Assembly (NCBI RefSeq): GCF_900157365.1
Contig: NZ_FUEZ01000004.1
Span: forward strand, 917,066 to 981,065
DNA from: Mycobacterium numidiamassiliense
GTDB taxonomy: Bacteria; Actinomycetota; Actinomycetes; Mycobacteriales; Mycobacteriaceae
DNA length: 64,000 bases
Reading direction: 5' to 3'
Below, one piece after another: positions 1-7,785 of the stretch. The translations under genes were made by a program, and so were the position numbers. A model generated the notes under the pieces. It was not told where the DNA came from, ran no database searches, and saw nothing but the letters and a program-made list of their open reading frames with translations. Each line of letters starts with the position of its first letter. Within the stretch, counting starts at the first letter, position 1.

Positions 1-744
1 AGCGTGCAGATGGCCGCCCAGAAGTGCATCGGCGCACTGAGTTTCGCCTACACCGGTCCGGGGCCGCTGAAAGAGCGAGTCAACGGCTACTACAAGGAAT
101 TCGAGGAGAACGGCGTGCCCATCACGCCACAGATCAACCCGAACATCCTGGCCATTGGCGGTGACCTGTCAATGATGGTTGCCAAGACCGAAGATCAGGC
201 GCTGCAACGTCTGGGGCAGGGCGGCGGATTCTTCTCGTTCGGCATCATGCACTACTACCTGACCGGGATGCACACCCCTGGCCGCACCGGGGTGTGGAAG
301 CGGTACCTCGAAGAGGTCGAGAAGGACCCGACGCTGGCCTACGGCCCCGGGCGCGGGGCGATCGGCACGCCGGATACCGTGCGCGAATTCCTGCGCGGCT
401 ACGAGGAGAGCGGCGTCGACGAGATCATCCTGCTGCTCAACCCGCGCAGCCACGAGGGCACCATGGAATCCATCGAGCTGATGGGCAAAGAGGTGTTGCC
501 CGAGTTCATCGAGCGTGACCAGAAAGCGTTGGCCGACAAAGCCAAGCGGCTCGCACCGGTCATCGAGAAGGTCGAGGCGCGACGCCACACGTCGGGCGCG
601 CCGCTGTTCGACGAGACCTACTCGTTCGGCGGTCTGCCCACCGGGCGCGACAAGTTCACCGCCAGCGAGATCCCCGAGGCGATGGCGGAGATCAACGAGG
701 GCCGCGTGCAGGCGGCACAGCGCGCGAAGGAAGAACGTAAGTAA
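1..744 (+). CDS. LLM-class (luciferase-like) flavin oxidoreductase, 5' partial
   Basis: C-terminal 247 residues of a luciferase-like monooxygenase, a TIM-barrel family that in mycobacteria usually uses reduced cofactor F420 to reduce or oxygenate small substrates. The frame is open from base 1, so the N-terminus lies outside the window. The late-barrel signature GTPDTVREFLRGYEESGVD near residues 121-139, followed by an ILLLNP strand, is typical of the family; a charged helical tail of about 70 residues follows. An SDR gene starts 20 bp downstream on the same strand, so it probably heads or continues a catabolic operon through 3393. The substrate cannot be told; F420 rather than FMN is inferred from the taxon. 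Confidence 0.85.
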   Translation, partial: SVQMAAQKCIGALSFAYTGPGPLKERVNGYYKEFEENGVPITPQINPNILAIGGDLSMMVAKTEDQALQRLGQGGGFFSFGIMHYYLTGMHTPGRTGVWKRYLEEVEKDPTLAYGPGRGAIGTPDTVREFLRGYEESGVDEIILLLNPRSHEGTMESIELMGKEVLPEFIERDQKALADKAKRLAPVIEKVEARRHTSGAPLFDETYSFGGLPTGRDKFTASEIPEAMAEINEGRVQAAQRAKEERK

Positions 745-764
745 CCCCGAAAGAGGGTGTAGCG

Positions 765-1592
765 TTGGGACACATCGACGAGCTGTGGCGCTACGACGGC
801 CGCCGGGCCGTGGTCACCGGGTGTGCGTCAGGTATCGGCGAACACGTGGTGCGCCAGCTCACCGAACTCGGGGCCGATGTGGTCGGGTTCGACAAGCGCC
901 GTCCGGCCTTCGAGCTCAACGACTTTCGTGAGGTCGACCTGGCCGACCCGGCCTCGATCGATCGCGCAGTGACGTCCATTGACGGGCACGTCGACGCGCT
1001 GTTCAACATTGCCGGGGTCTCCTCGGGCATCGGCGACCCGCAGCTGATCGTCGCGATCAACTTTCTGGGGATGCGCCATTTCACCGAGGCGCTCGTTGCC
1101 AAGATGCCTGCGGGTTCGTCGATCGTGAGCGTGTCCTCGCTCGCGGCGGCTGGATACCGCGAGCATCTGCGTGAGGTGGCGCCGTTGCTCGACACCGCGA
1201 GTATGGCCGACGGAATCGACTGGTGTGCAAGGCATCCCGATACGCTGGGCACCGGCTACCAACTGTCCAAGGAAGCGATCATCCTGTACACGATGCGAAA
1301 TGCGACGCCGCTCGGCGCCCGTGGCATTCGCATCAATTGCACCGGGCCAGGGGTCACCGAGACGCCGATCCTGGACCAGCTGCGCACGGCCTACGGGCAG
1401 GGATTCCTTGACGACATCCCCAAGCCGCTGGGTCGCGTGTCCGAGCCCGCGGAACAGGCGACGGTTCTGCTCTTTCTGAATAGCCATGCGGCCAGTTATA
1501 TTTCGGGTCAGGTGATATGGGTCGACGGCGGAAACGTGGGCGCCGCGATCGCCCGTGAACTCGAGGAAGGGCGTGCTCCGTGGCCGGTGTGA
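765..1592 (+). CDS. SDR-family NAD(P)-dependent alcohol/hydroxysteroid dehydrogenase
   Basis: Classical short-chain dehydrogenase of 275 residues, oxidising a secondary alcohol or reducing a ketone with NAD(P). The cofactor motif TGCASGIG is at residues 18-25, the NAG-type motif appears as NIAG, and the catalytic pair is Y165/K169 in YQLSK. An insertion before the catalytic Tyr recalls the coniferyl-alcohol/3-alpha-hydroxysteroid dehydrogenase subgroup. The TTG start at 765 is chosen because AAAGAGGG lies 7-14 bases upstream and the Rossmann strand begins at the right distance. Its 3' end overlaps the next gene by 13 bp, indicating cotranscription with the LLM oxidoreductase, cyclase and hydrolase. 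Confidence 0.88.
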   Translation: MGHIDELWRYDGRRAVVTGCASGIGEHVVRQLTELGADVVGFDKRRPAFELNDFREVDLADPASIDRAVTSIDGHVDALFNIAGVSSGIGDPQLIVAINFLGMRHFTEALVAKMPAGSSIVSVSSLAAAGYREHLREVAPLLDTASMADGIDWCARHPDTLGTGYQLSKEAIILYTMRNATPLGARGIRINCTGPGVTETPILDQLRTAYGQGFLDDIPKPLGRVSEPAEQATVLLFLNSHAASYISGQVIWVDGGNVGAAIARELEEGRAPWPV

Positions 1593-2569
1593 CGGACTTT
1601 CGCCAGGCGGCTCGTGAGGTGTCCAACTGGGGCCGCTGGGGCGCCGACGACGAGCTCGGCACGCTGAATTTCATCACCGAAGAAAAGGTGGCCCAGGGCG
1701 CAAGCCTGGTCAAGCACGGGAAGGTGTTTCCGCTCGGCGTGGACTTCGGCTCGTCGGGACCACAGGGCGCCTTTGGGTTTCGGCACAACCCCATCCACGT
1801 GATGACTGTGGACGGTGGAGACTCCAGCACGCTGGCACACTACGGACCCAACTGGGCCAGGAACCCGACGGCGAAGCAGATGGGCGGCTATCTCGTCGAC
1901 AATCTGTTCCGCTTCAACGACGACATGATCATCATGCCGCTGCAGGCGGCCACCCAATGGGACGCGCTCTCGCACGTCTACTACGACGACCTGCTCTACA
2001 ACGGGATCCCCGCCGGTTCGGTGACCAGCCTGGGCGCCTACCACCTCGGTATCGAGAAGGTGGACGGCAAGGGCATCACCTCGCGGGGTGTGCTGCTGGA
2101 TGTGGTGCGCCATCGCGGCGCCGAGGTCTTCCTCGAACACGGAAACCCAATCACCCCTGAGGAATTGGACGACGTCGTCCGGGCACAGAACGTGACGGTC
2201 GGTCGCGGTGATATCGTGCTCATCCGAACCGGTTGGTGGACGAGGTTTTTGCAGACCGGGAACAAGACCGAACTGTATTCCGGGCTGGACTGGCGGTGCG
2301 CGCACTGGCTGCACGACAACGACATCGCGGCGGTCGCCTCCGACAACCTGCAAGTCGAAGATCCGGTGTCCGGCGTCGACGGGGTGTTCTTGCCCTTCCA
2401 TCTGCTCGCGATTCGTGACATGGGCCTGATGCTCGGCGAGTACTGGGATCTGGCCGCGCTGGCCGATGACTGCGCGGCCGACGGCGTCTACGAGTTTCAA
2501 CTCATCGCGCCGCCTCTGAGATTCGTTGGGGCCGTGGGTTCTCCCGTCAATCCGATAGCGATCAAATAA
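1580..2569 (+). CDS. Cyclase-family (kynurenine formamidase-like) hydrolase
   Basis: 329-residue member of the cyclase superfamily, metal-dependent hydrolases acting on amides, lactones or cyclic diketones. It begins with the usual NWGRWGADDELGTLNF segment. The metal-binding region is QWDALSHVYYDD (around residue 131), in the place of the HxGTHxDxPxH signature of kynurenine formamidase; this divergent form is common in actinobacterial long cyclases. GTG at 1580 overlaps the SDR stop; a GTG at 1589 is the alternative. With an alpha/beta hydrolase immediately downstream, the pair could open and hydrolyse a ring product, but the substrate is unknown. Confidence 0.8.
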   Translation: MAGVTDFRQAAREVSNWGRWGADDELGTLNFITEEKVAQGASLVKHGKVFPLGVDFGSSGPQGAFGFRHNPIHVMTVDGGDSSTLAHYGPNWARNPTAKQMGGYLVDNLFRFNDDMIIMPLQAATQWDALSHVYYDDLLYNGIPAGSVTSLGAYHLGIEKVDGKGITSRGVLLDVVRHRGAEVFLEHGNPITPEELDDVVRAQNVTVGRGDIVLIRTGWWTRFLQTGNKTELYSGLDWRCAHWLHDNDIAAVASDNLQVEDPVSGVDGVFLPFHLLAIRDMGLMLGEYWDLAALADDCAADGVYEFQLIAPPLRFVGAVGSPVNPIAIK

Positions 2570-3393
2570 TGCAGATTCAGCGCAAGGCCATGCTCGTCGA
2601 CGGCCTGGCCACCAGCTATCTAGAAGCGGGCCAAGGCGATCCGGTGGTGCTGCTGCACGGCGGCGAGTTTGGCGGCAGCGCGGAGCTCGGGTGGGAACGC
2701 AACATCGCCGCACTTGCCGCGCAGTATCGGGTGCTGGCACCGGATCAGCTGGGGTACGGGCAGTCGGCGAAGGTCATCGACTTCGTCGACGGCCGCGGCA
2801 TGCGGATTCGCCACGTGGCCCGCTTCTGCAAGGCGCTCGGCATCGACTCGGCACACTTCGTCGGTAACTCGATGGGTGCCATCAACCTGCTCACCGACGC
2901 TACGTCGGAGGGGCCGCTACTGCCTATCCGCTCCCTGGGCATCATCTGCGGCGGCGGGGAGATCCAGCAGAACCAGTACTTCGAAGCGCTGCAGCAGTAC
3001 GATGCATCCTTGCCGGCGATGCGCAGCATTGTCGAGGCGCTGTTCTACGACGCCGGCTATCCCGCCGACGACGACTACGTGCAGCGCCGCTACGAGTCCA
3101 GCACCGCTCCCGGGGCATGGGAAGCGATAGCGGCGGCCCGTTTTCGGCGCCCCAATGCCCGACCCTCCTCGACGCCGTCGAGTGCGCGGGCCTACGAGCG
3201 CATCGGTGTGCCGACGATCGTCGTCGAAGGTGGCGGGGACAAGCTGCTCCCGTCCGGCTGGGCGGCTCAGATCGCCAAGCAGATCGACGTCGCCCGCTCG
3301 GTGGTGGTCGACGACGCCGGCCACTGCCCGCAGATCGAGCGGTCGTCAGCGGTCAACGAGTTGCTGCTGGAATTTCTCGGCGGCGTTGGTTAG
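2569..3393 (+). CDS. Alpha/beta hydrolase (meta-cleavage-product-hydrolase-like)
   Basis: 274-residue alpha/beta hydrolase. The oxyanion HGG is at residues 30-32, the nucleophile elbow GNSMG places Ser101, an acid Asp lies in EGGGDK, and the catalytic His is in DAGHCPQIE near the C-terminus. Layout and length fit the BphD/HsaD carbon-carbon hydrolase group, though esterase activity cannot be excluded. ATG 2569 shares one base with the cyclase stop (TAATG), so the two are translationally coupled. Its stop overlaps the stop of the convergent mmcO by 3 bp, leaving no room for a separate terminator. Confidence 0.85.
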   Translation: MQIQRKAMLVDGLATSYLEAGQGDPVVLLHGGEFGGSAELGWERNIAALAAQYRVLAPDQLGYGQSAKVIDFVDGRGMRIRHVARFCKALGIDSAHFVGNSMGAINLLTDATSEGPLLPIRSLGIICGGGEIQQNQYFEALQQYDASLPAMRSIVEALFYDAGYPADDDYVQRRYESSTAPGAWEAIAAARFRRPNARPSSTPSSARAYERIGVPTIVVEGGGDKLLPSGWAAQIAKQIDVARSVVVDDAGHCPQIERSSAVNELLLEFLGGVG

Positions 3394-5033
3394 AAGACAT
3401 AGTTCAGAACGGTCTGCATCCCGGCGACTTGGTGGTAGTTGTTGTGGCAGTGCATCACCCATTGCCCAGGGTTGTCGGCGACCAGAACGGCATTCAGCTT
3501 CTGCTTGGGCAGCACGATCACGGTGTCTTTGCGGGCGCCTGGGGTGCCGTCGGCGTTGATCAGCTGGAATGTGTGACCGTGCAGGTGGATTGGGTGATAC
3601 ATCATCGTGGTGTTGTCGAACGCCAGGGTCGGTCGTTGTCCCTGCCGTATCTGCAATGGATTGGTTTTGCTCCACGGCTCGCCGTTGATCGTCCAGTTGT
3701 ACTGCATCATGTTGCCGCCCAGCACAACCGGAAGGTTCAGGTTGGGGTCGGGCCGGCCCAAGTTGACCGGCGTAGTGGCAGAGAACATCTCGATGGTGCC
3801 CACCCGCTTGGTGAGCTCGGGTGGTTGGAACTGTGGATCGGGAGCGCTGCCCTTGCCGGTCGACAGCAGCGCTCGCGCCAGCGCGTTCTTCCCCTCGGCC
3901 AGCGCGACCAGTGGGAAGACGCCGTCGGCGGCGGTCACAATGACGTCGTAACGCTCCGCCATGCCGATCAGCAGGGCGTCAACCTCCCTGGGCACTACCG
4001 GGAAGCCGTCGGTGTGGGTGACTGTCATCGTATGTCCGGACAGCGCCACCCGAAATGCGGTGTCGGCGCCGGTGTTGATGAATCGGATCCGGATGCGCTG
4101 ACCCGGCTTTGCCTCGAAGGTGGTGGGAGCTGCGGGGATTCGGCCGTTGACCAGATAGTACGGGTAGGCGATGTCTCCTGCGTCACCGCCGAGTAGGTCG
4201 CTGGTGCCGACGCGCGCCGCCGGCGCTGGGGGCGGTGGAGCAGAGCTGCTCGCGCTCGCCGAGGTGGTCCCGCTCGTCGAGCTGGTCGCGCTCGTCGAAG
4301 TAGTCTCGCTCGTCGAGGTTGTCGGACTCGTCGCGGTGGTCGAGGGAGACGGGGATGCTGGCATGGACATCGGTGGCTTGCTCGGATTCGCGAGTTCCTC
4401 GTACCACTGCTGCGGGGTCTTCCCGACGCCGTCGGTCCAATCATCAAGTACCACAATCCATTCGGCGTCGTAGTCCCCCTCGGTGGGATCCTCGACGATG
4501 AGTGGCAGGTAAAGTCCCACGTCGTCCTGAAGGCCGACGTGCGGGTGGACCCAGTAGGTTCCCGAATTCGGCACGGAGAACTTGTACGTGAAGTCCTGGC
4601 CCGCCTCGATATTCGCAGTCGCGGGCTCGGCGCCGTCCATGTCATTGCGCAACGCGATGCCGTGCCAATGCGCCGACGTCGGCTCGCCCAGCCGGTTGGA
4701 GACCTTGACTGCCAGCTCGTCGCCGACCTTGGCTCGGATCACCGGCCCGGGAATGGTGTCCCCGAACGCCATCGTCCGGACAATCGGTCCACCCAGGTCG
4801 ATCTGCGTCACCTGCGGGGTCAAGCTGGCTGTCACGGTGCGCCCGCTGTGCGGACGCGCCGCCTCGGCGGCAGCGATCGCGGCGGTCATCTGGGCCGCGG
4901 CACCTGGCACCGGTGGCGCGGAGTTGCTGCACCCCGCCAGCGTCAATCCGCCGGCGATGCCGGCGGCGATGAAGCCGCGCCTGGAGAGCTGCGTGCCGTC
5001 CACGGGGACCCCGCTTATGGGTAGCACCGGCAT
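3390..5033 (-). CDS. mmcO: Multicopper oxidase, Tat-exported lipoprotein (MmcO-like)
   Basis: 547-residue multicopper oxidase that would oxidise Cu(I) or phenolics on the outer face of the membrane, using O2. The N-terminus has a twin-arginine signal (SRRGF, residues 17-21) and a lipobox LAGC with Cys35. Copper ligands are all present: HWH 122-124, HPH 163-165, HPIHLHGH 480-487, HCH 528-530, H534 and M539. From memory it closely resembles M. tuberculosis Rv0846c (MmcO), except for a Ser/Thr/Ala-rich stretch at about residues 227-273. ATG 5033 is preceded by AAGGAG and a TATAAC hexamer lies near 5073. I see no GC-rich RicR-type copper box upstream by eye. Confidence 0.93.
   Translation of the reverse strand: MPVLPISGVPVDGTQLSRRGFIAAGIAGGLTLAGCSNSAPPVPGAAAQMTAAIAAAEAARPHSGRTVTASLTPQVTQIDLGGPIVRTMAFGDTIPGPVIRAKVGDELAVKVSNRLGEPTSAHWHGIALRNDMDGAEPATANIEAGQDFTYKFSVPNSGTYWVHPHVGLQDDVGLYLPLIVEDPTEGDYDAEWIVVLDDWTDGVGKTPQQWYEELANPSKPPMSMPASPSPSTTATSPTTSTSETTSTSATSSTSGTTSASASSSAPPPPAPAARVGTSDLLGGDAGDIAYPYYLVNGRIPAAPTTFEAKPGQRIRIRFINTGADTAFRVALSGHTMTVTHTDGFPVVPREVDALLIGMAERYDVIVTAADGVFPLVALAEGKNALARALLSTGKGSAPDPQFQPPELTKRVGTIEMFSATTPVNLGRPDPNLNLPVVLGGNMMQYNWTINGEPWSKTNPLQIRQGQRPTLAFDNTTMMYHPIHLHGHTFQLINADGTPGARKDTVIVLPKQKLNAVLVADNPGQWVMHCHNNYHQVAGMQTVLNYVF
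4246..4335. repeat. Five imperfect 18-bp tandem units inside mmcO
   Basis: On the plus strand the unit is approximately GTGGTCGCGCTCGTCGAG, repeated five times end to end (4246, 4264, 4282, 4300, 4318) with one to five changes per copy. Read on the coding strand it gives six-residue Ser/Thr-rich repeats in the linker of the multicopper oxidase. An 18-bp period keeps the frame, so slippage would change linker length without breaking the gene. Confidence 0.8.
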
Positions 5034-5117
5034 TCGTCGCTCCTTGTCGTCGGTCCATTCGTCCCCGGCGAGTTATACCGTGCTAGGCCGTTAGCCAAAG
5101 CGCAACAGTTGACCTTC

Positions 5118-5876
5118 CTAGCGCGTCGCGTGCGCGGCCAGCCAGTCGCTGAAACTGGTGGGGTAGACGGTGAGTTCCTCGCCGTCGACGGGAACGATCG
5201 TGCGGTCGTCGAGCACCGCGCCGTAATAGCGGGCGTCCGTGTCGGTGACGACGTTGCGGTTGTCGCCCGTGGCGGCGAAACGGGTTCGGATGAAGTCGTC
5301 CATGCCTTGCCTATCCGGGCCGGCGATGTTGATCACGCGGTTGAGTGGATCGGCGGCCGCCGCGCGGGTGACGGCCGTGGCGACGTCCGCGGCGGCGATG
5401 GGCTGGAACGCCCCATGCGGCGCGCGAATCGTATCACCGTCGGCCAGCGAATCCGCAATGCCGTCAACGAATTCGAAGAACTGGGTGGCCCGCACGATGG
5501 TATAGGGAGCTCCCGATTCCACGATCAGCTTCTCCTGGGCGACTTTGGCTCGCAGGTAACCACTTTCGGCGGCCCGGTCGGCTCCGACGATCGAGAGCGC
5601 GACGTGGTTTCCCACGCCGGCCGCCCGCTCCGCCGCCAGGAGGTTGCGGGTCGAGGTGGTGAAGAACTCCAGCACGTCGTCGTCGGCCCAGGATGGTGAG
5701 TTGGCCACGTCGACCACCGTGTGGACACCGGCGACGGCCTGCGCGAGACCCTCGCCGGTGACGGCGTTGACGCCCGAGCGGGGCGAGGCCGGGACGGCTT
5801 CGTGTCCCAACTCCGCTAGCTGAGCGACAACCTGTGCACCGATGAGCCCGCTGCCGCCGATCACTAACACCTTCAT
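5118..5876 (-). CDS. NmrA/SDR-like NAD(P)-binding protein
   Basis: 252-residue atypical SDR of the NmrA-like/NAD(P)H-binding group. The Rossmann start VLVIGGSGLIG lies directly after the Met and there is no classical YxxxK pair, so it may act as a redox sensor or an isoflavone-reductase-like enzyme. ATG 5876 is preferred to an upstream GTG at 5918: it puts the beta strand at residues 2-7 and has AAAGG seven bases upstream. It is divergent from the SDR at 6027; the 22-bp palindrome at 5978-5999 lies about 100 bp from its start and could control it too. Confidence 0.83.
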   Translation of the reverse strand: MKVLVIGGSGLIGAQVVAQLAELGHEAVPASPRSGVNAVTGEGLAQAVAGVHTVVDVANSPSWADDDVLEFFTTSTRNLLAAERAAGVGNHVALSIVGADRAAESGYLRAKVAQEKLIVESGAPYTIVRATQFFEFVDGIADSLADGDTIRAPHGAFQPIAAADVATAVTRAAAADPLNRVINIAGPDRQGMDDFIRTRFAATGDNRNVVTDTDARYYGAVLDDRTIVPVDGEELTVYPTSFSDWLAAHATR

Positions 5877-5977
5877 GATCTTGCCTTTCAACGTTTGCGA
5901 GATGTCCTGGCGAACCAAGCATTGTCGAACCCCGCCAGTCGGCCAAGGCTCTGGCTTGTGCTTTCTGCTCGGAACGC

Positions 5978-5999
5978 TTAAATCAACTGCTTGACTTAA
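5978..5999. promoter_or_regulatory. 22-bp palindromic operator (TetR type), copy 1
   Basis: Reads TTAAATCAA-CTGC-TTGACTTAA: an inverted repeat, arms of nine with one mismatch. It is 20/22 identical to the copy at 6867-6888 and ends 27 nt before the GTG of the SDR at 6027. The right arm contains TTGACT, a -35-like hexamer, 18 nt upstream of TTAACT (6015-6020), so a bound repressor would block RNA polymerase. The TetR gene just downstream is the obvious candidate to bind it. Function is inferred. Confidence 0.75.
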
Positions 6000-6026
6000 C
6001 GCTCGCGACCCCGATTAACTCGTCGT

Positions 6027-6836
6027 GTGGTCAACGAACTGGATGGCAAGGTCGCCATCGTCACCGGCGGTGCCTCGGGTATCGGTCGCGGAATAGCGGA
6101 ACGCTTTGTGGCCGAGGGATCCCGGGTCGTCATCGCCGATGTCGCGACCGACATGGGCGAGCAGCTGGCCGCCACACTGGGCGGCGCCGCCTTTTTCCAG
6201 CGGACCGACGTCTCGGATCCCGAACAGGTCGGGGCACTGATAGCGGCGACCGTCGAGAAATTCGGCGGGCTGCACGTGATGGTGAACAACGCCGCGGTCT
6301 CCAGCCCCTTGCGCCGCTTGCTCGACGACGACCTGTCGGATTTCCATCGGATCATGGGGGTCAACGTGCTGGGCGTGATGGCCGGTACCCGAGATGCTGC
6401 CCGGCACATGGCCGAAAGCGGCGGGGGATCGATCATCAACCTCACGTCGATCGGCGGGATCCAGGCAGGCGGCGGGGTGATGATCTATCGCGCATCGAAA
6501 GCCGCCGTCATCCAGTTCACCAAGTCGGCGGCAATTGAGCTGGCGCGCTACGACATTCGCGTCAACGCCATCGCGCCCGGGAGCATACCCACGCCGATCT
6601 TGGGTAAGTCGGCCGCCGGGATGGATCCAGATGAGCTGGCGGAGTTCGAGGCCCGGATCCGCCAGGGGATGCGCGATGACCGGCCGCTGAAGCGGGAGGG
6701 CACGACCGACGACGTTGCCCAGGCCGCGCTGTATTTCGCCACCGAGCGCTCGCGCTACGTCACCGGAACCGTGCTCCCGGTCGACGGCGGGACCTCGGCC
6801 GGGAAGGTGGTCCGTCCGAGGAAGCGCGAGGGATGA
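6027..6836 (+). CDS. SDR-family oxidoreductase under the 22-bp operator
   Basis: 269-residue classical short-chain dehydrogenase. TGGASGIG at residues 13-20 binds the cofactor; NNAAV is at 87-91; the catalytic residues are S141, Y154 and K158 (YRASK); the C-terminal signature PVDGGTSAG is present. The GTG start at 6027 has no clear Shine-Dalgarno but lies 6 nt after a -10-like TTAACT, so the transcript may be leaderless. The operator at 5978-5999 and the neighbouring tetR suggest induction by a pathway metabolite. Substrate unknown. Confidence 0.88.
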   Translation: MVNELDGKVAIVTGGASGIGRGIAERFVAEGSRVVIADVATDMGEQLAATLGGAAFFQRTDVSDPEQVGALIAATVEKFGGLHVMVNNAAVSSPLRRLLDDDLSDFHRIMGVNVLGVMAGTRDAARHMAESGGGSIINLTSIGGIQAGGGVMIYRASKAAVIQFTKSAAIELARYDIRVNAIAPGSIPTPILGKSAAGMDPDELAEFEARIRQGMRDDRPLKREGTTDDVAQAALYFATERSRYVTGTVLPVDGGTSAGKVVRPRKREG

Positions 6837-6866
6837 GCGCCCATGGCCGGCAGCATCATGGGCAAA

Positions 6867-6888
6867 TTAAATCAAGCGCTTGACTTAA
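6867..6888. promoter_or_regulatory. 22-bp palindromic operator (TetR type), copy 2
   Basis: Reads TTAAATCAA-GCGC-TTGACTTAA; the centre CAAGCGCTTG is a perfect palindrome. It ends 27 nt before the ATG of tetR at 6916, exactly the spacing of copy 1 to its gene. The core resembles the KstR2 consensus AnCAAGnnCTTGnT as I remember it, with a mismatch at the last position. Likely autoregulatory site of the adjacent tetR. Confidence 0.78.
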
Positions 6889-6915
6889 CGACGGCGAGCG
6901 AGGTTGACTAGTCCA

Positions 6916-7578
6916 ATGACCACGGCCAGGACGGTCCGCACCGAGCGGGCCAGCTCCACCCAGGAGGCCATCCTGGTGGCGGCCGAGCGGCTGTACGCCG
7001 AGCACGGCATGTTCGCTGTATCGAACCGGCAGGTCAGCGAGGCCGCGGGACAGGGCAACAACGCCGCGGTGGGATACCACTTCGGCACCAAGGCGGACCT
7101 GGTGCGCGCCATCGAGAGAAAGCACCGCGGGCCCGTCGAGGAGCTGCGTGAGCAGATGGTCGCCGACCTGCTCGCGTCGGGCGGCAACGCCGAACTGCGG
7201 GATTGGGTGGCCTGCCTGGTCCGCCCCCTCACCGATCACCTGGCCGATCTCGGCAACCCCACCTGGTACGCGCGCTTCGCCGCGCAGGCGATGACTGATC
7301 CGGCCTACTACAACATCGTCGTCAAGGGCGCGCTCAGCTCGCCGTCGCTGGTTCAGGTGGTCGACGGGTTCAACCGCTGCCTGCCCAACCTGCCCGCGGA
7401 CGTGCACTTCGAACGCAACATCATGGCCCGCAACCTGTTGATGCACACCTGCGCCGACCGCGAGCGTGCGCTCGCCGCAGGTTCCCCCATGGCCCAACCA
7501 TCCTGGCGGGCCGCGTCTTTCGGCCTCATCGACGCGATCGTCGGCCTATGGCTGGCGCCGGTGACACCGCACGAGTGA
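6916..7578 (+). CDS. TetR-family transcriptional regulator, probable autorepressor
   Basis: 220-residue TetR regulator. The helix-turn-helix occupies roughly residues 15-60 (AAERLYAEHG, then SNRQVSEAAGQGNNAAVGYHFGTK), followed by an all-helical ligand domain. A TTG at 6904 is possible, but ATG 6916 keeps the same 27-nt distance to the palindrome that the SDR start has, and it sits 6 nt after a -10-like hexamer, consistent with a leaderless mRNA. It leads an operon with ferredoxin (5 bp gap), P450, amidohydrolase, M24 proteins and CoA-transferase, which it probably represses until a ligand binds. Confidence 0.88.
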   Translation: MTTARTVRTERASSTQEAILVAAERLYAEHGMFAVSNRQVSEAAGQGNNAAVGYHFGTKADLVRAIERKHRGPVEELREQMVADLLASGGNAELRDWVACLVRPLTDHLADLGNPTWYARFAAQAMTDPAYYNIVVKGALSSPSLVQVVDGFNRCLPNLPADVHFERNIMARNLLMHTCADRERALAAGSPMAQPSWRAASFGLIDAIVGLWLAPVTPHE

Positions 7579-7583
7579 AGAGC

Positions 7584-7784
7584 ATGCAGATGAAAGTGAT
7601 TGTCGACCAGAACATTTGCGCATCCTCGGGCAACTGCGTCATGAATGCGCCCGAGGTTTTCGACCAGCGGGACGAGGACGGTGTCGTCGTCCTACTCAAC
7701 GAGCATCCGTCGGACGATCAGACCGAGGCCACCCGCCAGGCAGCCGCGGCGTGCCCCGCGCAAGCCATCCACATCGAGGAATGA
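7584..7784 (+). CDS. Single-cluster ferredoxin (P450 partner), Ser at the variable position
   Basis: 66-residue ferredoxin that would pass electrons to the P450 whose ATG starts 1 bp after its stop. The motif is C12-x2-S15-x2-C18 with C57-P later: three cysteines plus a non-cysteine residue, as in the mycobacterial CxxXxxC(x)nCP ferredoxins that hold a [3Fe-4S] cluster. ATG 7584 or 7590 (MKV) are both possible starts. Cytoplasmic. The downstream gene order makes the redox pairing very likely. Confidence 0.88.
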   Translation: MQMKVIVDQNICASSGNCVMNAPEVFDQRDEDGVVVLLNEHPSDDQTEATRQAAAACPAQAIHIEE

Positions 7785-7785
7785 C

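Noticed and set aside
1508..2740. 410-codon open frame on the minus strand
   Set aside because: Antisense to the cyclase and hydrolase genes, which are supported by motifs and coupled starts.
4246..4335. Repeat as a CRISPR or regulatory array
   Set aside because: Units are contiguous without spacers, in frame, and encode a Ser/Thr linker.
6867..6888. Direct assignment of the 22-bp palindromes to KstR2
   Set aside because: The core is similar, but there is a mismatch at a consensus position, the conserved region is longer, and the adjacent TetR protein does not resemble KstR2.
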